DNA of 31,947 nt from JBBSOW01 sp038259365. GTDB lineage: Bacteria; Actinomycetota; Actinomycetes; Propionibacteriales; Propionibacteriaceae. How positions within the stretch are numbered: the first letter of the stretch is position 1; every line of letters starts with the position of its first letter. Below the pieces are notes generated by a model. It saw only the letters and a list, made by a program, of their open reading frames with translations. It made no database searches and was not told the origin of the DNA. Below, one piece after another: positions 24,225-31,947 of this stretch. The position numbers and the translations under genes were made by a program. The DNA is taken from the NCBI GenBank assembly GCA_038259365.1, contig JBBSOW010000032.1, positions 1 to 31,947 on the forward strand, read 5' to 3'.

Positions 24225-27200
24225 CTAGGCGGTCGAGTCCTCGCGAAGCCGCTGACTGATCACGGCCGAGACGCCGTCGCCGCGCATCGTGACCCCGTAG
24301 AGGGCGTCGGCGATCTCCATGGTGCGCTTTTGGTGGGTGATGACCAGCAGTTGGCTGTTCTCGCGCAGTTCCTCATAGATGTTGAGCAGGCGGCCCAGGT
24401 TGGTGTCGTCCAGCGCCGCCTCCACTTCGTCCAGGATGTAGAACGGGCTCGGCCGGGCGATGAACAGCGCCACGAGGAAGGCCACCGCGACCAACGAGCG
24501 CTCGCCGCCCGAAAGCAGCGAGAGCCGCTTCACCTTCTTGCCCGGTGGCCGGGCCTCCACGTCGACGCCCGTGGTGAGCCACTGACCGGGTTCGGTGAGC
24601 ACCAGCCTGCCCTCACCCCCGGGGAACAACCGCTCGAACACCCGCTCGAAGGCGGCCTCGACGTCGACGTAGGCCTGCGCGAACACCTGCTCCACGCGGT
24701 TATCCACTTCGACGATGATGTCGGCCAGATCCTTGCGGGTCTGGCGCAGATCCTCGAGCTGTTCGGCCAGGAACGCGTGCCGTTCGGACATGGCGTCGAA
24801 TTCCTCCAGCGCCAGCGGGTTTACCCGGCCGAGTACAGCCAGGTTCCGCTCGGCGGCCCGCAGCCGCCTTTCTTGCTCGGCGCGCACGAACGGGATCGGC
24901 TCTGGCGTCTCGTCGTCCTCGGTCAGAGCGCTGCCGTCGGGCCGGGTGAGGACGGGAATGCTCAGTTCCAGTCCGTACTCGGCGAGCAACGTCGCGGGGT
25001 CCAGGCCGAGGTCGCTCAGGGCCTTCTCCTCCAGGCCGGCCACGCGCATCCGCTGCTCGGTGCGCGCCAGTTCGTCGCGGTGCACGACGTCGACGAGCCG
25101 ATCCAACTCGGCCGATAGCTGGCGGACCTGTGAGCGATGCCGAGACAACGCCTCCTCGGCCCGCTGACGCTCGGATTCGGCGGCGAGCCGCTGGGCCGCC
25201 GCCCGCTCGCTGGCCCGCGCCACCCGCTCCAGCAACCAACCGGTGGCCGCCTGCACCGATTTCGCGACGGCAGCCTCGGCGTCGGCCTGGGCGCGCCGAA
25301 GTTCGGCCTCGCGTCGGGCCCGGCGCTCGTTCTCGGCAGCCCGTGTCAGCGAATCCGCCCGCCCGGCCAGCGCTCGCGCGCGCTCCTCCACGGTGCGCAG
25401 GGCGAGCCTGGCGTCCATCTCGCTGCCGCGGGCCAGCCGGGCCTGCTCGGCGAGGGCTGCGGGCTCGCTCGAATCGGGCTCAGCCGTGGTGGAGTGCTCG
25501 GCGTCCTCGGCGGCCAGGGCGAGGCGCTCCTCCAACTCGGCCAACCCGGCGATGTCGCTCAGCCGGGCCTGCTCGGCCCGCGCGATGGCCTGGACCAGCC
25601 GGTTGGATTCTGCGTCGGCGGAGCGGATCACGCTCGTGTGCTGGGCCAGCTCTTCGGCCAAGGCGGCGAGCGCGGCGTCGGATTCGTTCAACCGGGCCAG
25701 CGAATCCTCCACCATCGACTGCGCCGCCGCTTGGGCCTCGGCGAGTTCGGCGGCGCCGAACCGCAACCGTTGGACGGCGTGCTCGGCGTCGGTCGCCTTC
25801 TTCTCCGCCTCGGAGACGGCGGCCTGGATCTCCAGCAGGCTCGGCCCCGATTGCGACCCACCGGCGGCGAACCAGGCGCTCAGCACGGTTCCGTCGAGGG
25901 CGACGGCCATCACGTCGCCGAGCTGATCGATCAACGCGCGGGCGGCGGCGATGTCGTCGACGATGGCGACCTTGCGCAGGATCCGCACCACGGCGGGGCG
26001 CAGCGCGGGCGAGCAGGTCACGACGTCGGCGGCGTAGCGGGCACCCGCCGGCAGCGCGGGCCAGGCGGCCTCGGTCTCCCGGCCGTCCCCGGCCAACACC
26101 AAGGCGGCCCGACCCAGATCCTCGGATTTCAAGAGCTCGATCGCGCCCACGGCCGCGTCGTTGCCGCGCACCGCCACCGCGTCGGCCGCCGCGCCGAACG
26201 CGGCCGCCACCGCCGCCTCGTAGTCGGCTTCGACGCTGACGAGCCCGGCCACGGTTCCCAACAATCCGTCGAGCCGGTCCGTGGCCGCCAATAGGGCGGC
26301 GGAGCCGTCTCGCCGCTCCAATCCAAGCTTCAACGCCTCGAGCCGGGCGCCGGCAGCGGCCTGGTGCCGGGCCGCCGCCTGCTCTTCTTTGCGCAGCCGG
26401 TCCAGTTGCTCGCTCACCTCGGCCAGCCGTTCGGCGGCCCGTTCGTGGTCGGTATCCAGGCCGAGCTCGCCGTCGTCGAGGCCGGCGATCGTAGACTCCA
26501 AGGCGGTGAAGGCCTTCTTGGATTTCTCCAATCTGTCACGGCTCTGATCGCGCGTGTGCTCGAGTCGCCCGATCTCTTCCCCCGCGGCCTCGGTGCGCGA
26601 CCGCACCGCGTTCACCTGGCCGCGTAGCCGGGCCAGACCCTCCCGACGATCCGCCACGGCACGGATCTGGGCGGCGTGGCGCTGCTCGGCGTTGCGGTGC
26701 TCGGTCTCGAGCTTGGCGCGGGCGGCGCTCGCCTCGTTCAACGACTCCGCGCACAGGCGGATCTCAGCCTGGAGCGCGTCCTCCTGGGCTCGAACCTGTT
26801 GGGCCTCGAGTTCGGTGGCGGCCGGATCTCGCCCTTGGCGGGCGTCCTGCGGCTGCCGCTCGGCGTAGCGAACCCGCTCCGCGGCTATCGATGCGGTGGA
26901 GGCGATGCGCTCCTTGAGCGCGGCGAACCCGTACCAGGCCTCCTGGGCGGCCGCCAGCTCCGGCTGGGATCGCGCCAGCGCTCGTTCGGCTTCACCCTCG
27001 GCTTGGCGGGCCGACAGCTTGGACCCCTCCACCTCGAGGCGCCGCGCCTTGAGCCGCTCCTCATCCGCCAGCTCGGACCGCAGGCTCAAACAGGCTTGGG
27101 TGAGGTCGTCGGCGATCAGGCGGGCCCGGGCGTCACGCGCCTCGAGCTGAATGACCGCGGCTTTCCGCGCCACCTCCGCCTGGCGCCCCAAGGGCTTGAG

Positions 27201-27803
27201 CTGGCGGCGAATCTCCGAGATCAGATCCGCGAGGCGGTTGAGGTTGCCCTCGGTGGATTCGAGCTTGCGCAGGGCCTTTTCCTTGCGCTTGCGGTGTTTT
27301 AGTACCCCCGCCGCCTCCTCGATGAAGCCGCGGCGACCCTCGGGCGTGGCCTGCAGGATCGAATCCAGCTGACCCTGGCCCACGATGACGTGCATCTCCC
27401 GGCCGATGCCGGAATCGCTGAGCAGCTCTTGGACGTCGAGCAGCCGGGCCGCGTGACCGTTGATGGCGTACTCGGATCCGCCGTTGCGAAACATCGTGCG
27501 AGCGATCGTCACCTCGGCGTACTCGATCGGCAGCGCGCCGTCGGAGTTGTCGATGGTGAGCACGACCTCGGCCCGGCCGAGCGGCGCCCGGCCCGAGGTG
27601 CCGGCGAAGATGACGTCTTCCATCTTGCCGCCGCGAAGCGACTTGGCGCCCTGCTCGCCCATCACCCAGCTGAGGGCATCGACGACGTTGGACTTGCCGG
27701 AGCCGTTTGGCCCGACCACGCAGGTGATACCGGGCTCGAAGTTGAGGGTGGTGGCCGAGGCGAAGGACTTGAACCCGCGAAGGGTCAGCGATTTCAGGTG
27801 CAC
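24225..27803 (-). CDS. smc: Chromosome segregation protein SMC
   Basis: The 1192-residue protein begins MHLKSLTLRGFKSFASATTL with Walker A GPNGSGKSN at 31-39. Long coiled-coil arms flank a hinge at about 515-655, which contains GDGRETEAAWPALP and the glycine-rich AAGGSQSGPS. The C-terminal head has the ABC signature LLSGGERSL at about 1095-1103 and Walker B FYILDEVEAALDD at about 1120. SMC dimers with ScpA/ScpB extrude DNA loops and organise the chromosome. The GTG start has GGAGA 10 bp upstream and lies one base after the gtrA stop. Normal length, no interruption. Confidence 0.97.
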   Translation of the reverse strand: MHLKSLTLRGFKSFASATTLNFEPGITCVVGPNGSGKSNVVDALSWVMGEQGAKSLRGGKMEDVIFAGTSGRAPLGRAEVVLTIDNSDGALPIEYAEVTIARTMFRNGGSEYAINGHAARLLDVQELLSDSGIGREMHVIVGQGQLDSILQATPEGRRGFIEEAAGVLKHRKRKEKALRKLESTEGNLNRLADLISEIRRQLKPLGRQAEVARKAAVIQLEARDARARLIADDLTQACLSLRSELADEERLKARRLEVEGSKLSARQAEGEAERALARSQPELAAAQEAWYGFAALKERIASTASIAAERVRYAERQPQDARQGRDPAATELEAQQVRAQEDALQAEIRLCAESLNEASAARAKLETEHRNAEQRHAAQIRAVADRREGLARLRGQVNAVRSRTEAAGEEIGRLEHTRDQSRDRLEKSKKAFTALESTIAGLDDGELGLDTDHERAAERLAEVSEQLDRLRKEEQAAARHQAAAGARLEALKLGLERRDGSAALLAATDRLDGLLGTVAGLVSVEADYEAAVAAAFGAAADAVAVRGNDAAVGAIELLKSEDLGRAALVLAGDGRETEAAWPALPAGARYAADVVTCSPALRPAVVRILRKVAIVDDIAAARALIDQLGDVMAVALDGTVLSAWFAAGGSQSGPSLLEIQAAVSEAEKKATDAEHAVQRLRFGAAELAEAQAAAQSMVEDSLARLNESDAALAALAEELAQHTSVIRSADAESNRLVQAIARAEQARLSDIAGLAELEERLALAAEDAEHSTTAEPDSSEPAALAEQARLARGSEMDARLALRTVEERARALAGRADSLTRAAENERRARREAELRRAQADAEAAVAKSVQAATGWLLERVARASERAAAQRLAAESERQRAEEALSRHRSQVRQLSAELDRLVDVVHRDELARTEQRMRVAGLEEKALSDLGLDPATLLAEYGLELSIPVLTRPDGSALTEDDETPEPIPFVRAEQERRLRAAERNLAVLGRVNPLALEEFDAMSERHAFLAEQLEDLRQTRKDLADIIVEVDNRVEQVFAQAYVDVEAAFERVFERLFPGGEGRLVLTEPGQWLTTGVDVEARPPGKKVKRLSLLSGGERSLVAVAFLVALFIARPSPFYILDEVEAALDDTNLGRLLNIYEELRENSQLLVITHQKRTMEIADALYGVTMRGDGVSAVISQRLREDSTA

Positions 27804-27804
27804 G

Positions 27805-28389
27805 TCAGCGTGTCTCCAGTGACGAGTCCGACGTCACCTCGCCCTGTTCTGACTTGCCCAGCTTGTGTTGGCCGCGGACGCTGGCGAACGTCCACATCTT
27901 GTTGACGACGAACGACAGCGGGGTGACCACGGCGATCGAGATCAGCTGGGCCCAGTAGAAGCGGGTCCGAAAGCCGGTCGTGTCGTCGAACCAGGCCGGC
28001 AACGCCAACGGGGATTCCGGCTTGATGAGCACGGTAATGATGATGAGACCGACCGCCCAACCGATCAGCCCGACCGCCAAGAACGGCCAATACTCCCGGG
28101 CCCAGGCGGCGTACTTGGAGCTTCGGAAGGTCCAGCGTCGGTTGAGCTGGAAGTTCCAGAAGTTCGCCACGAAGAAGGCGATCGTGGCGAACACGTGGTA
28201 CCAGCGAACGTTGAACACCGTCAGCGGTAGATCCACCGCCACCTCGTGCGCGTTGGGGCCGAGCTTGTTGGCGATGATGGCCACCACCATGTTGACGAGG
28301 ACGCCGGAGCCGCCCACCAACCCGAACCTGAACAACTGGATCCAGTTGTGGCGGTGGCGGACCATCACGTAATCCCGAATGCGCTTCAC
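27805..28389 (-). CDS. GtrA family membrane protein
   Basis: The 194-residue protein has four TM segments and the GtrA pattern: FRFGLVGGSGVLVNMVVAII, TIAFFVANFWNFQLNRRWTF and ISIAVVTPLSFVVNKMWTF. GtrA proteins are thought to flip lipid-linked sugars (for example undecaprenyl-phosphate glucose) for wall teichoic acid, arabinogalactan or glycan decoration; no glycosyltransferase is adjacent here. The GTG start lacks a ribosome site but TAGGCT lies nine bases upstream, so the mRNA may be almost leaderless. It ends one base before smc, so the two are very likely co-translated. mutM ends 28 bp upstream. Confidence 0.88.
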   Translation of the reverse strand: MKRIRDYVMVRHRHNWIQLFRFGLVGGSGVLVNMVVAIIANKLGPNAHEVAVDLPLTVFNVRWYHVFATIAFFVANFWNFQLNRRWTFRSSKYAAWAREYWPFLAVGLIGWAVGLIIITVLIKPESPLALPAWFDDTTGFRTRFYWAQLISIAVVTPLSFVVNKMWTFASVRGQHKLGKSEQGEVTSDSSLETR

Positions 28390-28417
28390 AAGAGCGCCAG
28401 CCTAACCGATCGCCCGA

Positions 28418-29269
28418 TCATCTGCGCAGATCCTTCGGGCGGCGCTGGCAGCGCGGACAGCGGTAGGAGGAGCGGTTCATGAACGGCTCGCGCACGATGG
28501 CGCTGCCGCACCGTCTGCACGGGAGACCTTGGCGGCCGTAGACCGCCAGATCGCGGCTGAAGTAACCGCTCTCCCCGTTGACGTTCACGTAGAGAGAATC
28601 GAAGGAGGTGCCGCCCTGGGCGAGCGCGGCCGCCATCACCTCACGGACGTCGTGCATCAGGTTCCGGATGCGTGGCAGGGGCAACGTGTCGGTGGCGCGG
28701 GCGTAGTGCAGCCGCGAGGTCCACAGCGCTTCGTCGGCGTATATGTTCCCGATCCCGGAGGTGAGCGTCTGGTCCAGCATCGCGCGCTTGATACCAGTCT
28801 TGCGGGCGCGGACGCGGCGGGCGATGGCGGGGATGTCGGCCTCGGAATCGAACAGGTCCCGGCCGATGTGGGCCACCTCGCCGGGCAGTTCGGCGCCGTC
28901 GAAGGCCAGCGAAAGACCGCCGAACATGCGTTGATCGACGAAGTGGAGCTCCATCCCCGAGTCCAAGGCGAAACGGATCCTGGTGTTGCGGACCAGCTCG
29001 GTTTCGGGCCCCGCCAGGCGAAACTGGCCGCTCATGCCGAGGTGGGCCAAGATCGCGTCGCCATCGGCTAGCGGTAGCCACAGGTACTTCCCGCGGCGTC
29101 GCGGGATCCCGAACGTCCTGCCGGTGAGCGTCACTTCGAAGTCGGCCGGTCCGCCCAGGTGGCGGCGGACGGGCCTGGGGTGCAGCACGTGCACGCCGGT
29201 GATCGTGCGCCCGGTGAGGTGGGGCTCCAGTCCGCGCCGCACGACCTCGACCTCGGGTAGTTCAGGCAT
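28418..29269 (-). CDS. mutM: Formamidopyrimidine-DNA glycosylase
   Basis: The 283-residue protein starts MPELPEVEVVRRGLEPHLTG, with the catalytic N-terminal Pro and Glu at positions 2-3 of the mature enzyme. The basic residue in RRRGKYLWL, DQRMFGGLSL, LLDQTLTSGIGNIYADEALW-like helix-turn-helix residues, and the C-terminal zinc finger CRRCGSAIVREPFMNRSSYRCPRC match Fpg. It excises 8-oxoguanine and related lesions. The ATG overlaps the rnc stop by 8 bp. The rnc-mutM-smc order is standard in actinobacteria, with gtrA added here. Confidence 0.96.
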   Translation of the reverse strand: MPELPEVEVVRRGLEPHLTGRTITGVHVLHPRPVRRHLGGPADFEVTLTGRTFGIPRRRGKYLWLPLADGDAILAHLGMSGQFRLAGPETELVRNTRIRFALDSGMELHFVDQRMFGGLSLAFDGAELPGEVAHIGRDLFDSEADIPAIARRVRARKTGIKRAMLDQTLTSGIGNIYADEALWTSRLHYARATDTLPLPRIRNLMHDVREVMAAALAQGGTSFDSLYVNVNGESGYFSRDLAVYGRQGLPCRRCGSAIVREPFMNRSSYRCPRCQRRPKDLRR

Positions 29270-30032
29270 CCCCCGGGGCCATCTGCTGGCTGGAGATTTG
29301 ATCCGCCGCTGGCAGGGTGTGCTCGCTGAGGGCCTGGAAGCCCGCCTGCGCTGCTTGCTGCTCGGCACATTTCTTGCTGGGCCCGGTGCCGGGGCCAAAG
29401 CTGGACTCGCCCACGATAGCCATGGCGTGGAAGACCTTGTCGTGATCGGGGCCCTCGGAGTTGATGTCGTAGCTCGGCACGCCCAGCCCGTGCACCGACG
29501 CGAGTTCTTGCAGGCTCGTCTTCCAGTCGCGCCCAGCCCCCAAGGTGGCGGCCTCGGCCACCAACGGATCGAAGAGGCGGTGGATGAAGGCGGCGGCGCC
29601 GTCGAGGCCGTGAGTGAGATAGATCGCGCCGATGACGGCCTCCACCACGTCGCCCAGGATCGACATCTTGTCCGTACCGCCGGTGGTCAGCTCACCCTTG
29701 CCCAGCCGTATCTCCTGCCCCAATCCGAGGGAACGGGCTACCCCCGCCAGGGCCCGCGCGTTGACCACGGCCGCCCGCAGCTTAGCCAGTTCCCCTTCCG
29801 AGCTAGCGGGGAAGGAGCGATACAGGTATGCGGTCACCACGATGCCGAGCACGGCATCACCCAGAAATTCCAGGCGCTCGTTGGGGACGAGGCCGCCGTT
29901 TTCGTAGGCGTAGGACCGATGCGTCAGGGCAAGGGTGTACAGCTGGGTATCGATCGGATAACCCAGCTCCACAAGGACTTCCGAGGCGCTCACACCCCCC
30001 GGGTGCTTGGCGCCAGGATCGAGCGGCGCCAT
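29262..30032 (-). CDS. rnc: Ribonuclease III
   Basis: The 256-residue protein has the RNase III signature NERLEFLGDAVLG (Glu55, Asp59) and the second metal pair Asp128 and Glu131 in DKMSILGDVVEAVIGAIY. A double-stranded RNA-binding domain from about 175 follows (DWKTSLQELASVHGLGVPSY ... GPGTGPSKKCAEQQAAQAGFQAL). It processes rRNA precursors and structured mRNAs. The ATG at 30032 starts four bases after the rpmF stop; no clear ribosome site, so coupling to rpmF is likely. Longer upstream frames run through rpmF. Confidence 0.96.
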   Translation of the reverse strand: MAPLDPGAKHPGGVSASEVLVELGYPIDTQLYTLALTHRSYAYENGGLVPNERLEFLGDAVLGIVVTAYLYRSFPASSEGELAKLRAAVVNARALAGVARSLGLGQEIRLGKGELTTGGTDKMSILGDVVEAVIGAIYLTHGLDGAAAFIHRLFDPLVAEAATLGAGRDWKTSLQELASVHGLGVPSYDINSEGPDHDKVFHAMAIVGESSFGPGTGPSKKCAEQQAAQAGFQALSEHTLPAADQISSQQMAPGDA

Positions 30033-30036
30033 CAGC

Positions 30037-30228
30037 TCAGGATTCCAGCACCTGCCGACGAGCGCCACGCGGGCCGTACTGGCCACAGGCGCCACACGCG
30101 GTGTGCGGTAGGTGCGGTTGCTTGCACGCCGCGTTGGCGCACACGACGAGCTGCGGTGCGCTCATTTTCCACTGCGCACGGCGGTGCCGGGTGTTGCTGC
30201 GCGACATCTTGCGCTTCGGGACTGCCAC
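30037..30228 (-). CDS. rpmF: 50S ribosomal protein L32, zinc-ribbon form
   Basis: The 63-residue protein starts VAVPKRKMSRSNTRHRRAQW, as in L32, and has four cysteines: Cys30, Cys35, Cys45 and Cys48. The first pair is spaced CX4C rather than CX2C, which is usual in actinobacterial L32. The four-Cys form binds zinc, in contrast to zinc-free paralogues induced under zinc limitation. The GTG has GAGGAG five bases upstream. A 128-bp gap separates it from yceD; a weak TACGAT hexamer lies there but no firm promoter. Confidence 0.96.
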   Translation of the reverse strand: MAVPKRKMSRSNTRHRRAQWKMSAPQLVVCANAACKQPHLPHTACGACGQYGPRGARRQVLES

Positions 30229-30356
30229 TTCTACTCCTCATACATTGCCTCGAAGTCGGTTGACTCAAACGGCGTCGTCTATGGTCATGCCTTCACTGCA
30301 GGACCAGCGACCAGACATCGTACTACGAAACCGGCCGTTGACCCTCTTTCCTCCGA

Positions 30357-30920
30357 TCAGCGCCGCTCGGCGGACTCGTTTCCCCGCTCCCAGCCCGCGA
30401 GATCGCCCCACCGGGGGTCGACGGCGTCGCCGTGATCGTGCTCGGGATCGGCATTCAGATCCGCCCCGCACTCCACACACAACCCGGCACAGTCGGCTCG
30501 ACACAGCGGGGTGAAGGGCAGTTCGAGGACAACCGCGTCGCGGAGCAACGGTTCGAGGTCGATGAGGTCGCCGGCGAGGCGGCAGGCCTCCTCGTCGTCG
30601 TCTTCGACGTCGGGGTAGAGGTACAGCTCTTGGACATCCACGTCGAGCTGCTGTTTCACCGGGGTCAGGCAACGAGCACACTCGCCCTCCGCCGTCATGG
30701 CGGCAACGCCCGAGACGAGCACCCCCTCGACGACGCTCTCCAGCCGCAGATCGAGGTCCACCGGTGAACCCGCCGGCACCTCGATCACGTCGATACCGAT
30801 TCCAACGGGCGCGTCCACGACCGAGCGCACTTCTTTCATGGTTCCCGCGCGACGAGCCACCTCGTGGGTGCTCAGGACCAAGCCCGAGCGGGTGTCGGGC
30901 AGCCGTTGTTTGGACTTCAC
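30357..30920 (-). CDS. yceD: YceD/DUF177 family protein
   Basis: The 187-residue protein matches DUF177: LRLESVVEGVLVSGVAAMTAEGECARCLTPV and the acidic stretch VQELYLYPDVEDDDEEA, then LRDAVVLELPFTPLCRADCAGLCVECG. Cysteines 81, 84, 140, 144, 148 and 151 likely bind zinc. The family is tied to rRNA or ribosome maturation and is usually found upstream of rpmF, as here. The GTG has GAGGAGGA upstream. It probably heads the yceD-rpmF-rnc-mutM operon from the promoter at 30965-30993. Confidence 0.94.
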   Translation of the reverse strand: MKSKQRLPDTRSGLVLSTHEVARRAGTMKEVRSVVDAPVGIGIDVIEVPAGSPVDLDLRLESVVEGVLVSGVAAMTAEGECARCLTPVKQQLDVDVQELYLYPDVEDDDEEACRLAGDLIDLEPLLRDAVVLELPFTPLCRADCAGLCVECGADLNADPEHDHGDAVDPRWGDLAGWERGNESAERR

Positions 30921-30964
30921 AGATCCTCCTCTTCGAGCTCATCGGACAACTTCTCAGCTTAGTC

Positions 30965-30993
30965 ATGGTAGTCCGCCGGTTGGCGCCGCCCAA
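30965..30993 (-). promoter_or_regulatory. Candidate promoter of yceD-rpmF-rnc-mutM
   Basis: TTGGGC (30993-30988) and TACCAT (30970-30965) are 17 bp apart on the minus strand, in the 99-bp gap after coaD. The start site near 30958 would give a leader of about 40 nt containing the GAGGAGGA ribosome site. Same -35 hexamer as the rplS promoter. Best-spaced promoter in the window. Confidence 0.55.
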
Positions 30994-31019
30994 CTCCTCG
31001 CTGGTACTCCCGCCGGGGG

Positions 31020-31520
31020 TCAGCGGGAGGCGGCGCGGGCTCGGATGGCTTCGGTCACCACGTCGGGGACGAAGGCCGTGACATCCCCGCCCAGGGTCGC
31101 GATCTCGCGGACGAGGGTCGAGGAGATGAACGCGTATTCGGCCGACGTCGGCAACAAGATGGTCTCCACGGCCGGATGGGTGGCTCCCGCAGTGGTGCTC
31201 AGGCGGGCGTTCATCTGCGCCATCTGCAACTCGTGGTCGAAATCGGCGGCGAACCGCAGGCCCTTCACGATGGCCGTAATCTCGTGTTCGAGGCAGAAGT
31301 CCACCATCAGGCCCGACACCGAGCGCACCTCGACGCCGGGCAGGTCGGCGACCGAAGTCCGCATCAGCTCGATGCGTTCTGCCGGCGTGAACAGGCTGTT
31401 CTTCGCGGTGTTGGTGCCGACTCCGACCATCACCTCGTCGAACAGGTTGGCGGCCCGCGTCACGATATCGAGGTGCCCGAGCGTCACCGGATCGAAGGAC
31501 CCCGGGCAGATCACCCTCAT
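31020..31520 (-). CDS. coaD: Phosphopantetheine adenylyltransferase
   Basis: The 166-residue protein has the nucleotidyltransferase motif GSFDPVTLGH (TxGH at 13-16) and the family motif ISSTLVREIA. MVDFCLEHEITAIVKGLRFAADFDHELQMAQMN is also typical. It makes dephospho-CoA from 4'-phosphopantetheine and ATP, the fourth CoA step. The ATG overlaps the rsmD stop as ATGA with GAGGGGA upstream. Confidence 0.97.
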   Translation of the reverse strand: MRVICPGSFDPVTLGHLDIVTRAANLFDEVMVGVGTNTAKNSLFTPAERIELMRTSVADLPGVEVRSVSGLMVDFCLEHEITAIVKGLRFAADFDHELQMAQMNARLSTTAGATHPAVETILLPTSAEYAFISSTLVREIATLGGDVTAFVPDVVTEAIRARAASR

Positions 31521-31947
31521 ACTCGTTCCCCTCGCATCGCGTAATAGATCGTGGTTTCACCGTATCGGCGCGACCACGTCTCGGCCAGGGTCGGGCTGGC
31601 GGGAGCCGCACCGCGGGTGGGGCGCTCCATGATCACGAGCCCGTTCACGGCCAGCCAGCCGTTGTTTACCACGACGTTCAGCAGTTCGTTGATGTTCTCG
31701 GTGGGCTCCTCATAGGGCGGATCGAGCCAGATGACGTCCCAGGGGCGTTCGGCGCCGTTCGCCAGTGCTCTTTCGACGCGCTCGGGCCGCACCGCGACGC
31801 CGAGTCCCAACTGGCGGGCGTTGCGGCCGACCAGTTCCGCGGTGCGGCGATCGGCCTCGACGAGGAGTACGGGGTTGGCGCCGCGGCTCGCCGCTTCCAG
31901 ACCCACCGCCCCACTGCCGGCGTAGAGGTCAAGAAAGGCCAGACCGG
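31517..31947 (-). CDS. rsmD: 16S rRNA (guanine966-N2)-methyltransferase RsmD, partial (5' end outside window)
   Basis: The visible 143 residues are the C-terminal part of RsmD. They include the S-adenosylmethionine-binding LAFLDLYAGSGAVGLEAASRGA, the acidic strand end LLVEADRRTAELV, and the catalytic DPPYEEP motif of N2-guanine methyltransferases. The frame is open to the right edge, so the start lies beyond 31947. It overlaps coaD by 4 bp, the usual rsmD-coaD pair. Confidence 0.95.
   Translation of the reverse strand, partial: GLAFLDLYAGSGAVGLEAASRGANPVLLVEADRRTAELVGRNARQLGLGVAVRPERVERALANGAERPWDVIWLDPPYEEPTENINELLNVVVNNGWLAVNGLVIMERPTRGAAPASPTLAETWSRRYGETTIYYAMRGERV

Noticed and set aside
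24129..25118. Plus-strand 329-codon frame opposite smc
   Set aside because: Antisense shadow within the smc coding region.

Overview
The window is 31.9 kb of uniformly GC-rich bacterial chromosome with a core housekeeping gene order typical of Actinomycetota. On the minus strand, read from high to low coordinates, it runs rsmD-coaD, yceD-rpmF-rnc-mutM, gtrA-smc, a small membrane gene-ftsY-ffh, rpsP-khpA-rimM, sdhCAB, rplS, lepB-rnhB-DUF2469 and yraN-comM-dprA. DUF2469, an S16 with a long charged tail, the KhpA-RimM pair, LGFP repeats on a secreted amidase, GTG/TTG starts and probable leaderless genes all support this. The order resembles Propionibacteriales, but I cannot fix genus or species from sequence alone.

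Layout. 1-3.9 kb (minus): a ferredoxin cut by the left edge, a methanethiol oxidase/selenium-binding protein, a zinc-ribbon metallo-beta-lactamase-fold protein and a Cys/Met-metabolism PLP enzyme, which together look like a volatile-sulfur neighbourhood. 4.1-6.4 kb (plus): an exported cell-wall amidase with LGFP repeats, overlapped by a mini-GNAT acetyltransferase. 6.4-10.1 kb (minus): a DNA-uptake/processing operon (yraN, comM, dprA) ending in an unknown two-TM protein. 10.3-12.4 kb (minus): rplS, lepB, rnhB and DUF2469, separated by small hairpins, with rplS behind its own promoter and a structured leader. 12.6-16.1 kb (minus): sdhCAB, in the place where trmD normally lies between rimM and rplS. 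16.1-17.4 kb (minus): rpsP-khpA-rimM. 17.8-20.9 kb: an accessory patch with an amidohydrolase and a LacI regulator (minus) and a divergent EcsC-family gene (plus). 21.0-31.9 kb (minus): the SRP pair ffh/ftsY, a 63-residue membrane protein, smc, gtrA, mutM, rnc, rpmF, yceD, coaD and the 3' part of rsmD.

Most neighbours within an operon overlap by 4-11 bp (ATGA, GTGA or longer), so translational coupling is widespread. Separate promoters can be proposed for yceD, rplS, rpsP and the amidase. Several genes without a Shine-Dalgarno have a TANNNT hexamer 6-9 bp before the start codon, which suggests leaderless mRNAs. I see no CRISPR array, insertion sequence, prophage, rRNA or tRNA gene. Nothing here amounts to a clear new defence or mobile system. 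The most interesting items are the sdhCAB-for-trmD arrangement, the structured rplS leader, the sulfur gene group, the DnaA-box pair upstream of yraN, and the unknown genes tied to dprA and to smc/ftsY.
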